A stretch of 64,000 nt of DNA, taken from NCBI RefSeq assembly GCF_030403745.1, contig NZ_JAQMWP010000008.1:434001-498000 (forward strand), written 5' to 3'. Below are positions 1 to 8,341 of the stretch, one piece after another. The position numbers and the translations under genes are program-made. Every line of letters starts with the position of its first letter. The first letter of the stretch is position 1. This DNA is from Streptomyces sp. S.PB5 (lineage in GTDB: Bacteria; Actinomycetota; Actinomycetes; Streptomycetales; Streptomycetaceae). The notes under the pieces were generated by a model. The model searched no databases and was not told where the DNA came from. It was given only the letters and a program-made list of their open reading frames with translations.

Positions 1-1487
1 GCGGCCAGCCGCTCGCCGACGACGATCACCGCGCCCTCGGCACGCAGCGCCTCGGAGGCCTTCGCCCCGTCCTCGTCCAGGCCGACCCCGCCCGCGAGCG
101 CGTCCAGCCACTCGGTCTCGGTACCGGGGGCGGCGGGAAGCAGCGTGCCGCCGGCCTTCTCCAGGCCGCGCGTCGCGTGCGTGGCCAGCGAGAACACCTT
201 CTGCCCGTGCCCCCGCCAGGCCTTGCGCAGCCTCAGGAAGACGCCGGGCGCCTCCTCCTCGGCCTCGAACCCGACCAGCAGAACGGCGGGCGCCTTCTCC
301 AGCGCGGTGTAGGTGACGCCCGTACCGTCGAGGTCGCGGCCGCGTCCGGCGACCCGCGCGGCGAGGAAGTCGGCCTCCTCACCGCTGTGCACGCGCGTGC
401 GGAAGTCGATGTCGTTGGTGTCGAGCGCCACGCGCGCGAACTTGCTGTACGCGTAGGCGTCCTCGATGGTGAGGCGGCCGCCGGTCAGCACGCCGGTGCG
501 GCCGCGCGAGGCGAGCAGCCCCTGTGCGGCGATCTCCAGCGCCTCGGGCCAGGAGGCCGGGACGAGTTCGCCCTCGGGATTGCGGATCAGCGGCGTCTCC
601 AGGCGGTCGCGCTGCTGCGCGTACCGGAAGCCGAAGCGCCCCTTGTCGCAGATCCACTCCTCGTTGACCTCGGGCTCGTTGGCCGCGAGGCGCCGCATGA
701 CCTTGCCGCGCCGATGGTCGGTGCGGGTGGCGCAACCGCCGGAGCAGTGCTCGCACACGCTCGGCGACGACACCAGGTCGAAGGGGCGGGAGCGGAAGCG
801 GTACGCCGCCGAGGTGAGCGCGCCCACCGGGCAGATCTGGATGGTGTTACCGGAGAAGTACGACTCGAAGGGGTCGCCCTCACCGGTGCCGACCTGCTGG
901 AGCGCACCCCGCTCGATCAGCTCGATCATCGGGTCGCCCGCGACCTGGTTGGAGAACCGGGTGCAGCGGGCGCACAGCACGCACCGCTCGCGGTCGAGCA
1001 GCACCTGCGTGGAGATCGGCACGGGCTTCTCGTACGTCCGCTTCTTTCCTTCGAAGCGGGACTCGGCCTGGCCGTGCGACATGGCCTGGTTCTGCAGGGG
1101 GCACTCGCCGCCCTTGTCGCAGACCGGGCAGTCGAGGGGGTGGTTGATGAGGAGGAGCTCCATCACACCGTGCTGGGCCTTCTCGGCGACCGGCGAGGTG
1201 AGGTGGGTCTTCACCACCATTCCGTCGGTGCAGGTAATGGTGCAGGAGGCCATCGGCTTGCGCTGGCCCTCGACCTCGACGATGCACTGGCGGCAGGCGC
1301 CGGCCGGGTCGAGCAGAGGGTGGTCGCAAAAGCGCGGGATCTCGATGCCGAGCTGCTCGGCGGCGCGGATGACCAGGGTGCCCTTGGGCACGCTGATCTC
1401 CACACCGTCGATCGTCAGCGAGACGAGATCCTCCGGCGGGACCGCCGCCTCGCCCCCTCCCGAGGGAGCGTTGGTGGTCACCGTCAT
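1..1487 (-). CDS. nuoG: NADH-quinone oxidoreductase subunit G (3' end outside window)
   Basis: Large Fe-S subunit of the peripheral arm of respiratory complex I, carrying electrons from NuoF towards quinone. 495 codons are in the window and the C-terminus is missing. Ligands visible for four clusters: C54/C65/C68/C82 (2Fe-2S), H116/C120/C123/C129 (4Fe-4S with one His), C169/C172/C175 plus a later CPVG cysteine (4Fe-4S), then a CxxCxxxC...C set at the start of the molybdopterin-like domain, as in enzymes that keep cluster N7. The ATG at 1487 overlaps the nuoF stop (ATGA), so it is translationally coupled and distal in the operon. Identification is by motifs and gene order. Confidence 0.97.
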   Translation of the reverse strand, partial: MTVTTNAPSGGGEAAVPPEDLVSLTIDGVEISVPKGTLVIRAAEQLGIEIPRFCDHPLLDPAGACRQCIVEVEGQRKPMASCTITCTDGMVVKTHLTSPVAEKAQHGVMELLLINHPLDCPVCDKGGECPLQNQAMSHGQAESRFEGKKRTYEKPVPISTQVLLDRERCVLCARCTRFSNQVAGDPMIELIERGALQQVGTGEGDPFESYFSGNTIQICPVGALTSAAYRFRSRPFDLVSSPSVCEHCSGGCATRTDHRRGKVMRRLAANEPEVNEEWICDKGRFGFRYAQQRDRLETPLIRNPEGELVPASWPEALEIAAQGLLASRGRTGVLTGGRLTIEDAYAYSKFARVALDTNDIDFRTRVHSGEEADFLAARVAGRGRDLDGTGVTYTALEKAPAVLLVGFEAEEEAPGVFLRLRKAWRGHGQKVFSLATHATRGLEKAGGTLLPAAPGTETEWLDALAGGVGLDEDGAKASEALRAEGAVIVVGERLA

Positions 1488-2833
1488 GCGTTCACCTCCG
1501 TGCGGGAGTCGGCCCAGACCGTGGACTTGGCCGGGTCGAAGGGGCAGCCGCGGCCCGTGATGTGCTGCTCGTACTCCTCGCGGAAGTACTTGAGCGAGGA
1601 GAAGATCGGCGAGGCGGCGCCGTCGCCGAGGGCGCAGAAGGACTTGCCGTTGATGTTGTCGGCGATGTCGTTCAGCTTGTCGAGGTCGGACATGACGCCC
1701 TTGCCGGCCTCGATGTCGCGCAGCAACTGCACGAGCCAGTACGTGCCTTCGCGGCAGGGTGTGCACTTGCCGCAGGACTCGTGGGCGTAGAACTCGGTCC
1801 AGCGGGTGACGGCGCGGACGACGCAGGTCGTCTCGTCGAAGCACTGCAGGGCCTTGGTGCCGAGCATGGAACCCGCGGCACCGACTCCCTCGTAGTCGAG
1901 GGGGACGTCGAGGTGCTCCTCGGTGAACATCGGCGTCGAAGAGCCGCCCGGCGTCCAGAACTTGAGCCGGTGGCCCGGCCGCATGCCGCCGCTCATTTCA
2001 AGGAGCTGGCGGAGCGTGATGCCGAGCGGGGCCTCGTACTGGCCGGGGCTGGCGACATGGCCGCTGAGCGAGTAGAGCGTGAAGCCCGGGGACTTCTCGC
2101 TGCCCATCGACCTGAACCAGTCTTTTCCTTTTTGCAGGATCGCGGGAACCGACGCGATCGACTCGACGTTATTCACCACAGTCGGGCACGCATAGAGGCC
2201 CGCGACGGCAGGGAAAGGGGGACGGAGCCGCGGTTGACCCCGGCGGCCTTCGAGCGAGTCGAGCAGTGCGGTCTCCTCACCGCAGATGTACGCGCCTGCG
2301 CCCGCGTGCACGGTGAGTTCCAGGTTGAGCCCGCTGCCCAGGATGTTCTCGCCGAGGTAGCCCGCCTCATAAGCCTCGCGCACGGCCTCGTGCAACCGCC
2401 GCAGTACTGGGACGACTTCACCCCGCAGATAGATGAAGGCATGCGACGACCTGATGGCATAACACGCGATGACAATGCCCTCGATGAGGCTGTGCGGGTT
2501 CGCGAACAGGAGCGGGATGTCCTTACAGGTCCCCGGCTCCGATTCGTCGGCGTTGACAACTAGATAGTGCGGCTTTCCATCACCCTGGGGAATGAACTGC
2601 CATTTCATTCCCGTGGGGAATCCCGCGCCGCCGCGGCCGCGCAGACCGGAGTCCTTGACGTACGCGATCAGGTCGTCCGGCGACATGGCGAGCGCCTTGC
2701 GGAGCCCCTCGTACCCTTCGTGCCTCCTGTAGACGTCCAGAGACCAGGACTTGTCCTCGTCCCAGAAGGCCGACAGCACGGGTGCGAGCAGCTTCTCGGG
2801 GCTGTTGTTCTTGAGTTCGGGTGCCAAGGTCAT
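1484..2833 (-). CDS. nuoF: NADH-quinone oxidoreductase subunit F (NADH-binding)
   Basis: Oxidises NADH with FMN and passes electrons to cluster N3. The 449-aa product has the FMN-site glycine motif GRGGAGF at residues 66-72, the ICGEETALLDSLEG segment typical of NuoF, and a 4Fe-4S motif SCGKCTPCREG near residue 370. The reading frame is open far upstream, but the homologous protein starts at MTLAPEL (ATG at 2833), which overlaps the nuoE stop by one base. This start keeps the tight operon spacing and family length. Downstream coupling to nuoG is through an ATGA overlap. Confidence 0.97.
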   Translation of the reverse strand: MTLAPELKNNSPEKLLAPVLSAFWDEDKSWSLDVYRRHEGYEGLRKALAMSPDDLIAYVKDSGLRGRGGAGFPTGMKWQFIPQGDGKPHYLVVNADESEPGTCKDIPLLFANPHSLIEGIVIACYAIRSSHAFIYLRGEVVPVLRRLHEAVREAYEAGYLGENILGSGLNLELTVHAGAGAYICGEETALLDSLEGRRGQPRLRPPFPAVAGLYACPTVVNNVESIASVPAILQKGKDWFRSMGSEKSPGFTLYSLSGHVASPGQYEAPLGITLRQLLEMSGGMRPGHRLKFWTPGGSSTPMFTEEHLDVPLDYEGVGAAGSMLGTKALQCFDETTCVVRAVTRWTEFYAHESCGKCTPCREGTYWLVQLLRDIEAGKGVMSDLDKLNDIADNINGKSFCALGDGAASPIFSSLKYFREEYEQHITGRGCPFDPAKSTVWADSRTEVNA

Positions 2834-3720
2834 CACTCCCCCTCCTCGGCGGCGGGCCCTGCCGGATGGGCTGGGTCGGAGGCCGATGTGTCCTGTGGCG
2901 CATCGTGTGAGCTCAGATGCTCGGTCGGCGACGGCTCGTGCACGGCGTCGTCCTGCGGCTCCCGGTCCTGCGGCTCGTCGTGCGGACCGCCGTCGCGCGG
3001 ATGGACCACGCGCGCGGGTGCGGCCTCTCCCCTGGCCAGGCGGAGGCCCACCAGCGACGCGGGTCCCGCACCGCCGCTTGCCTCGACGGCCCCTGGCCGC
3101 TCGTCGGGGAAGCCGGCGAGGATCCGCGCGGTCTCCTTGAAGGTGCACAGCGGCGCCCCGCGCGTGGGCTCGACCGGTCGTCCCGCGCGCAGGTCGTCGA
3201 CGAGACGCTTGGCGCTGCCCGGGGTCTGGTTGTCGAAGAACTCCCAGTTGACCATCACGACGGGTGCGAAGTCGCAGGCCGCGTTGCACTCGATGTGCTC
3301 CAGCGTGACCTTGCCGTCGTCGGTGGTCTCGCCGTTGCCGACACCGAGGTGCTCCTGCAGCTCCTCGAAGATCGCGTCGCCGCCCATCACCGCGCACAGC
3401 GTGTTGGTGCAGACGCCCACCTGGTAGTCGCCGCTCGGCTTGCGCCGGTACATGGTGTAGAAGGTGGCGACCGCGGTGACCTCGGCCGTGGTCAGGCCGA
3501 GCACGTCCGCGCAGAACTGCATCCCGGTGCGCGTGACGTGGCCCTCCTCCGACTGCACGAGATGCAGCAACGGAAGGAGCGCGGAGCGGGAGTCGGGGTA
3601 GCGGGCGATGACCTCGCGCGCGTCCGCCTCCAGACGGGCCCGGACGTCGTCCGGGTAGGCGGGCGCGGGCAGTTCGGGCATGCCCAGGCTGACGCCCCGC
3701 TCGGAAGAAGAGGTGGTCAC
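2833..3720 (-). CDS. nuoE: NADH-quinone oxidoreductase subunit E, with long C-terminal tail
   Basis: Thioredoxin-like 2Fe-2S subunit (cluster N1a) that sits with NuoF. Ligand cysteines are at C104, C109, C145 and C149 (CTNTLC...CNAAC). The start is taken as GTG 3720, because it overlaps the nuoD stop (GTGA) and gives the N-terminus VTTSSSERG; an internal ATG at 3681 is the alternative. At 295 aa it is about 110-130 residues longer than usual for the family. The extra C-terminal part is rich in Glu, Asp, His, Pro and Gln, has no recognisable fold, and is probably disordered. Confidence 0.96.
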   Translation of the reverse strand: MTTSSSERGVSLGMPELPAPAYPDDVRARLEADAREVIARYPDSRSALLPLLHLVQSEEGHVTRTGMQFCADVLGLTTAEVTAVATFYTMYRRKPSGDYQVGVCTNTLCAVMGGDAIFEELQEHLGVGNGETTDDGKVTLEHIECNAACDFAPVVMVNWEFFDNQTPGSAKRLVDDLRAGRPVEPTRGAPLCTFKETARILAGFPDERPGAVEASGGAGPASLVGLRLARGEAAPARVVHPRDGGPHDEPQDREPQDDAVHEPSPTEHLSSHDAPQDTSASDPAHPAGPAAEEGE

Positions 3721-5045
3721 CGGTCGACGCCTCCCATCACGGGGTCGATGGATGCGACGGCGACGATGACGTCGGCGACCTGGCCGCCCTCGCACATCGC
3801 CGCCATGGCCTGCAGGTTGGTGAAGGACGGGTCCCGGAAGTGGACCCGGAAGGGGCGGGTGCCGCCGTCGGACACGGCGTGCACCCCGAGTTCGCCCTTG
3901 GGTGACTCGACGGCCGCGTACGCCTGTCCCGGCGGGACGCGGAAGCCCTCGGTGACCAGCTTGAAGTGGTGGATCAGGGCCTCCATGGAGGTGCCCATGA
4001 TCTTCTTGATGTGGTCGAGGGAGTTGCCGAGCCCGTCGGGGCCGAGGGCGAGCTGGGCGGGCCAGGCGATCTTCTTGTCGGCGACCATGACCGGGCCGGG
4101 CTGGAGCCTGTCCAGGCACTGCTCGACGATGCGCAGCGACTGGCGCATCTCCTCCAGGCGGATGAGGAAGCGGCCGTAGGAGTCGCAGGTGTCGGCGGTC
4201 GGGACCTCGAAGTCGTAGGTCTCGTAGCCCGAGTACGGCTGCGTCTTGCGCAGGTCGTGCGGGAGGCCGGTGGAGCGCAGGATCGGGCCGGTGGCGCCGA
4301 GGGCCATGCAGCCGGCCAGGTCGAGATAGCCGACGTCCTGCATACGCGCCTTGAAGATGGGGTTCCCGGTGGCGAGCTTGTCGTACTCCGGGAGGTTCTT
4401 CTTCATCTTCTTCACGAACTCGCGGATCTGGTCCACCGCGCCGGGCGGCAGGTCCTGGGCGAGTCCGCCGGGGCGGATGTACGCGTGGTTCATCCTGAGG
4501 CCCGTGATGAGCTCGTAGATGTCGAGAATCATTTCACGATCACGGAATCCGTAGATCATGATCGTGGTGGCGCCGAGTTCCATGCCGCCGGTGGCGATGC
4601 AGACCAGGTGCGAGGAGAGCCGGTTCAGCTCCATCAGGAGCACCCGGATGATCTTGGCCCGCTCGGTGATCTGGTCCTCGATGCCGAGGAGCTTCTCGAC
4701 GGCGAGACAGTAGGCGGTCTCGTTGAAGAAGGACGTCAGGTAGTCCATGCGCGTCACGAACGTGGTGCCCTGCGTCCACGTGCGGAACTCGAGGTTCTTC
4801 TCGATGCCGGTGTGGAGGTAGCCGATGCCGCAGCGGGCCTCGGTGACCGTCTCGCCGTCGATCTCCAGGATCAGGCGGAGCACTCCGTGGGTGGAGGGGT
4901 GCTGGGGGCCCATGTTGAGGACGATGCGCTCGTCGTCGGCGCGGGCCGCGGCCTGGACGACCTCGTCCCAGTCGCCACCGGTGACCGTGTAGACGGTGCC
5001 TTCGGTGGTCTCCCTCGCCGAGGCGGATGCGTGCGATGTGCTCAC
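3717..5045 (-). CDS. nuoD: NADH-quinone oxidoreductase subunit D
   Basis: 49-kDa-type subunit that forms the quinone pocket with NuoB. The 442-aa protein has the family signature NMGPQHPSTHGVLRL near the N-terminus and the RNCD/PGGLAQD-type core, and ends in the usual DPVMGGVDR. Chosen start is GTG 5045, which overlaps the nuoC stop (GTGA); the open frame upstream of it is the nuoC gene in another frame. The catalytic His and Tyr of the quinone site lie in the conserved N-terminal part (HPSTHG). Same operon as nuoA-G. Confidence 0.97.
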   Translation of the reverse strand: MSTSHASASARETTEGTVYTVTGGDWDEVVQAAARADDERIVLNMGPQHPSTHGVLRLILEIDGETVTEARCGIGYLHTGIEKNLEFRTWTQGTTFVTRMDYLTSFFNETAYCLAVEKLLGIEDQITERAKIIRVLLMELNRLSSHLVCIATGGMELGATTIMIYGFRDREMILDIYELITGLRMNHAYIRPGGLAQDLPPGAVDQIREFVKKMKKNLPEYDKLATGNPIFKARMQDVGYLDLAGCMALGATGPILRSTGLPHDLRKTQPYSGYETYDFEVPTADTCDSYGRFLIRLEEMRQSLRIVEQCLDRLQPGPVMVADKKIAWPAQLALGPDGLGNSLDHIKKIMGTSMEALIHHFKLVTEGFRVPPGQAYAAVESPKGELGVHAVSDGGTRPFRVHFRDPSFTNLQAMAAMCEGGQVADVIVAVASIDPVMGGVDR

Positions 5046-5803
5046 GAGTACGACCTCCGCTGGTCCGGAGCCGGGATCTGGGCGCCCTTGTACTCGACGG
5101 GGATGCCGCCGAGGGGGTAGTCCTTGCGCTGCGGGTGGCCCTGCCAGTCGTCCGGCATCATGATCCGCGTCAGGGCCGGGTGACCGTCGAAGACGATCCC
5201 GAAGAAGTCGTAGGTCTCGCGCTCGTGCCAGTCGTTGGTCGGGTACACCGACACCAGCGACGGGATCTTCGGGTCGCTGTCCGGGGCGCTGACCTCCAGG
5301 CGGATCAGCCGGTTGTGGGTGATCGAGCGCAGGTGGTAGACGGCGTGCAGCTCGCGTCCCTTGTCGTGCGGGTAGTGCACTCCGCTGACGCCGGTGCAGA
5401 GCTCGAAGCGCAGGGCCGGGTCGTCGCGCAGGGTGCGGGCGACGCGGAGCAGGTGCTCGCGCTCGATGTGGAAGGTGAGCTCGCCGCGGTCGACGACCGT
5501 CTTCTCGATGGCGTTGTCGGGGAGCAGTCCCTGCTCCTCCAGCGCGCCCTCCAGCTCGTCGGCGACCTCGTCGAACCAACCGCCGTAGGGGCGTGTGGCC
5601 GCCCCCGGAAGCCGGATGGAGCGGACCAGGCCGCCGTAGCCGGAGGTGTCGCCGCCCTTGTCGGCGCCGAACATGCCGCGCTGGACGCGGATCTCCTCGC
5701 CGCCCTGACCGCGCTGGCCGGGGAGGTTGGAGGCGGAGAGGTCCTTCTCGGGGTTGACCCCGTTCGACCCGTTCGCCCCGTTGGTGCCGTTCGCGTCACT
5801 CAC
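5042..5803 (-). CDS. nuoC: NADH-quinone oxidoreductase subunit C
   Basis: 30-kDa-type subunit of the complex I peripheral arm, structural, no cofactor. The 253-aa product contains the hallmark ERETYDFFGIVFDGHP and a C-terminal RKDYPLGGIP motif. The start GTG 5803 overlaps the nuoB stop at 5800-5802. The first about 50 residues are an Asn/Gly-rich low-complexity segment (NGTNGANGSNG) not needed for the fold, and longer than in many homologues. It is not fused to NuoD, unlike in E. coli. Confidence 0.96.
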   Translation of the reverse strand: MSDANGTNGANGSNGVNPEKDLSASNLPGQRGQGGEEIRVQRGMFGADKGGDTSGYGGLVRSIRLPGAATRPYGGWFDEVADELEGALEEQGLLPDNAIEKTVVDRGELTFHIEREHLLRVARTLRDDPALRFELCTGVSGVHYPHDKGRELHAVYHLRSITHNRLIRLEVSAPDSDPKIPSLVSVYPTNDWHERETYDFFGIVFDGHPALTRIMMPDDWQGHPQRKDYPLGGIPVEYKGAQIPAPDQRRSYS

Positions 5804-6354
5804 CGCAGCAGCCCCTTCATCTCGATCGTGGGCAGGGCCTTGAGCGCCGCTTCCTCCGCCTCGCGAGCCGCCTCCTCGGCGTTCACGCCGAGCTTGGAGG
5901 TCTGGATCTTCTGGTGGAGCTTGAGGATGGCGTCCATCAGCATCTCGGGCCGCGGCGGGCAGCCGGGCAGATAAATGTCGACGGGGACGATGTGGTCGAC
6001 GCCCTGGACGATCGCGTAGTTGTTGAACATGCCGCCCGAGGAGGCACAGACCCCCATGGAGATGACCCACTTGGGGTTCGGCATCTGGTCGTAGACCTGC
6101 CGCAGCACCGGTGCCATCTTCTGACTGACCCGACCGGCGACGATCATGAGGTCGGCCTGGCGGGGTGAGCCGCGGAAGACCTCCATGCCGAAGCGGGCCA
6201 GGTCGTAGCGTCCGGCGCCGGTGGTCATCATCTCGATGGCACAGCAGGCGAGGCCGAAGGTGGCCGGGAAGACGGACGCCTTGCGCACCCAGCCCGCGGC
6301 CTGCTCGACGGTGGTCAGCAGGAAACCGCTCGGCAGCTTTTCTTCGAGTCCCAT
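5800..6354 (-). CDS. nuoB: NADH-quinone oxidoreductase subunit B
   Basis: Holds cluster N2, the last Fe-S centre before quinone. The 184-aa protein contains the GLACCAIEM motif with adjacent cysteines, then GVCASSGGMFNNYA and LPGCPPRPE, which supply the four ligands. The ATG at 6354 lies 14 nt after the nuoA stop. The C-terminal tail is Ala/Glu-rich. Operates at the junction of the peripheral and membrane arms. Confidence 0.98.
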   Translation of the reverse strand: MGLEEKLPSGFLLTTVEQAAGWVRKASVFPATFGLACCAIEMMTTGAGRYDLARFGMEVFRGSPRQADLMIVAGRVSQKMAPVLRQVYDQMPNPKWVISMGVCASSGGMFNNYAIVQGVDHIVPVDIYLPGCPPRPEMLMDAILKLHQKIQTSKLGVNAEEAAREAEEAALKALPTIEMKGLLR

Positions 6355-6368
6355 GAGTTAAAGGCCCC

Positions 6369-6728
6369 TCAGTCCCATTCCAGGCCGCCGCGCCGCCATA
6401 CGTACGCGTACGCGACGAAGACGGTGAGCACGAAGAGCAGCATCTCCACGAGCCCGAAAACACCCAGGGCGTCGAAGGTGACGGCCCAGGGGTAGAGGAA
6501 GACGATCTCGATGTCGAAGACGATGAAGAGCATCGCCGTCAGGTAGTACTTGATGGGGAAACGCCCGCCGCCGGCCGGCGTGGGGGTCGGTTCGATCCCG
6601 CACTCGTAGGCCTCGAGCTTGGCCCGGTTGTACCGCTTCGGACCGATCAGCGTGGCCATGACCACGGAGAAGATCGCAAAGCCTGCCCCGAGGGCTCCCA
6701 GTACGAGGATGGGCGCATACGCGTTCAC
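6369..6728 (-). CDS. nuoA: NADH-quinone oxidoreductase subunit A
   Basis: Small membrane subunit (ND3 type) next to the quinone site. 119 aa with three predicted membrane helices and the family core YECGIEPTPTP...KYYLTAMLFIVFDIEIVFLYPW, including the loop cysteine. Starts with GTG at 6728 preceded by an AGGAG-type ribosome site. First gene of the operon; the upstream 745-nt gap holds the promoter and a Rex-like operator. Confidence 0.97.
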   Translation of the reverse strand: MNAYAPILVLGALGAGFAIFSVVMATLIGPKRYNRAKLEAYECGIEPTPTPAGGGRFPIKYYLTAMLFIVFDIEIVFLYPWAVTFDALGVFGLVEMLLFVLTVFVAYAYVWRRGGLEWD

Positions 6729-6836
6729 CGCTCCTCGCTCCTCTCAGTCGGCACTGACTGCTGGCGATGGCATCAGGCCCACCACCCGCCTCACGTGTCC
6801 CGCGAGTCCCGCCCGTCCCGGCGAAGATCGCGAACA

Positions 6837-6852
6837 TGTGAAGCAGGTCACA
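6837..6852. promoter_or_regulatory. Candidate Rex operator upstream of nuoA
   Basis: TGTGAAGCAGGTCACA matches the known Streptomyces Rex operator pattern TGTGAA-N4-TTCACA with one mismatch. Rex is the NADH/NAD+-sensing repressor of respiratory genes including nuo and cyd. A possible minus-strand -10 TAAGAT (6874-6869) would place the site at about +10 to +25, suitable for repression. Sequence match is direct; function is inferred. Confidence 0.65.
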
Positions 6853-6910
6853 AGCCCAACTGCCCCGCATCTTATGCCCGCCGGTCTGTGATCTGCGACA
6901 CGGGGTATTG

Positions 6911-6923
6911 CACAAGCTTTGTG
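6911..6923. promoter_or_regulatory. Inverted repeat upstream of the nuo promoter
   Basis: CACAA-GCT-TTGTG, 5-bp arms, about 40 nt upstream of the possible -10 of nuoA. It could be a second regulator site; the arms are not in the Rex orientation, so the protein is unknown. Confidence 0.3.
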
Positions 6924-7146
6924 ATCTCCACCACCTGACGAAGGATCATGAAGTCGGATGAGCGGTGATCTTCGTACGTGAAGCGTCCGAGCGATCACCA
7001 GAGGTGACATTTTGGCTCGTCGGCGCAGCTGAGAGTGGGCGTCTCAATATCAAGAGACTTCCCTTGCATGCAAATTGGTGCTGGACGTGACCGCTTGGTA
7101 GTGCGCCGCATTCACACATCAGAAGGAGCCCCGAGGAGGGGTGTGG

Positions 7147-7160
7147 ACGCGTGCACGCGT
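7147..7160. promoter_or_regulatory. 14-bp perfect palindrome upstream of the NlpC/P60 gene
   Basis: ACGCGTGCACGCGT is self-complementary over 14 bp, about 310 nt upstream of the hydrolase start. Length and perfection suggest a dimer-binding site, but GC-rich chance palindromes occur. Confidence 0.3.
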
Positions 7161-7473
7161 TCACGAGCGGGTGAGGGAGAGGTGCATGCGCGTGACGCAG
7201 GCGCCCCCGTAACCGTTGCGTGACCTCCGCCACATCGATGAGAGCCCGATGAGAAGGGGGCTTGGCCACCCGTCCCAACCGGTGGTAGGTGCGGGGCAAT
7301 TCGGACGTAACAGCGAAAGCACGTGATCACGGCCGTGTTGGGCGACGTCCACAATGTCCGTTACGGCGTCAATAAAGAAGAGCCGGGCGTGAATTCGGGG
7401 CTTCCGTTGAACAACTGTGGCGCAGGACACGTTTCTTGAAGGTATGGAGGAGCCCCTGATACCGGTTGTTCTC

Positions 7474-8265
7474 ATGTCCCACACCGCTCACATACGCAGC
7501 CACCGGAAACCCCGCCGCAGCGCGACGACTTCGATCGCCGTGCGCGCCGGAGTTGCCGGTGGCGTACTCAGCATGGCGGCCGCGGGCGCGTCGGCCACGG
7601 CGTTCGCCGCCGAGTCGACGACGCAGACCCTCGAACTGCCCACCCTGACGGCCGACCTGGCCGCCCAGGTCGCTCAGTCCGCGGACGCCACTCAGCAGGC
7701 CGCCGCGAACTACGAGCTCCAGGCCGAGCGTGACGCGGCCGCAGCCGCTGCCGCCGCGGAGGCCAAGAAGGACCTCGCTGAGGCGAAGAAGAAGGCCGAG
7801 GCGAAGAAGAAGGCCGAGGAGGCCCGCAAGGCCGCCGCGGAGGCCGCAGCCTCGCGTTCCTCGGAGCGGACCACCCTCACCGCGACCACGACCGCCTCGG
7901 CGCCCGCCAGCGGCAGCGTCGCGACCGTCATCGCCTTCCTCAAGGCACAGGTGGGCGACGCCTACGTCCTGGGCGCGACCGGTCCCAACGCGTGGGACTG
8001 CTCCAGCCTGGTGCAGGCGGCGTTCAAGCAGGTCGGCGTCGAGCTGCCGCGCGTCTCGCAGGACCAGTCGATGGCCGGCACCGACATCCCGCTCTCCCAG
8101 ATCCAGGTCGGCGACGTCCTGTACTGGGGCGGCAAGGGCTCCGCGTACCACGTGGGCGTCTACATCGGCGGCGGCCAGTACCTGGACGCGGCCAACCCGT
8201 CCAAGGGCGTTGTCATCCAGGACCTGTCGGGCTACCCGGCCTCGGGCGCGGTGCGCGTACTCTGA
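7474..8265 (+). CDS. Secreted NlpC/P60 peptidoglycan hydrolase
   Basis: Predicted cell-wall endopeptidase. From ATG 7474 (MSHTAHIRSHRKPRR) it has a basic N-terminus, a hydrophobic signal segment ending ATAFAAES, an Ala/Lys/Glu-rich coiled-coil region (about residues 65-125) and a C-terminal NlpC/P60 domain. The catalytic Cys is in WDCSS (C176) and the His in YHVGVY (H226). The usual third polar residue is at the DAANPS position. The frame is open upstream to GTG 7417 and ATG 7444, and the best purine-rich stretch (GGAGGAG at 7446) is about 21 nt away, so the start is uncertain. I chose the one that gives a clean signal peptide. Confidence 0.88.
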   Translation: MSHTAHIRSHRKPRRSATTSIAVRAGVAGGVLSMAAAGASATAFAAESTTQTLELPTLTADLAAQVAQSADATQQAAANYELQAERDAAAAAAAAEAKKDLAEAKKKAEAKKKAEEARKAAAEAAASRSSERTTLTATTTASAPASGSVATVIAFLKAQVGDAYVLGATGPNAWDCSSLVQAAFKQVGVELPRVSQDQSMAGTDIPLSQIQVGDVLYWGGKGSAYHVGVYIGGGQYLDAANPSKGVVIQDLSGYPASGAVRVL

Positions 8266-8280
8266 GGCGACAGGGTTTCC

Positions 8281-8317
8281 AGAAGGGCCGCAGCCGCTCG
8301 GGGGCTGCGGCCCTTCT
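8281..8317. terminator. Strong hairpin between convergent genes
   Basis: A perfect 15-bp stem (8281-8295 with 8303-8317) and a 7-nt loop, 16 nt after the NlpC/P60 stop and 25 nt before the end of the convergent flavoprotein gene. The flanks carry AGAAGG/CCTTCT, and the position suits a bidirectional terminator. Confidence 0.85.
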
Positions 8318-8341
8318 GCCTGTCCCTGTCCCAGCCTGCCC

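Larger units (their letters stand above)
6729..7473. other. Intergenic region between nuoA and the NlpC/P60 gene (745 nt)
   Basis: No convincing coding sequence on either strand; short open frames lack family features and ribosome sites. It must hold the divergent promoters of the nuo operon and the hydrolase. Visible elements: the Rex-like operator at 6837-6852, a possible minus-strand -10 (TAAGAT, 6874-6869), an inverted repeat at 6911-6923, a 10-bp palindrome at 7064-7073 and a 14-bp perfect palindrome at 7147-7160. Confidence 0.7.

Noticed and set aside
177..1790. Long plus-strand open frame opposite nuoG/nuoF
   Set aside because: Antisense to clearly conserved nuo genes; composition (Gly/Val/Arg/Leu-rich) is typical of high-GC shadow frames.
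7041..7058. GTCTC-N8-GAGAC inverted repeat
   Set aside because: Short arms and no clear position relative to a promoter; not listed as a site.
7200..7416. Possible c-di-AMP (ydaO-type) riboswitch before the NlpC/P60 gene
   Set aside because: Such riboswitches occur before wall hydrolases in Streptomyces, but I could not find the conserved core segments here. A covariance-model search would settle it.
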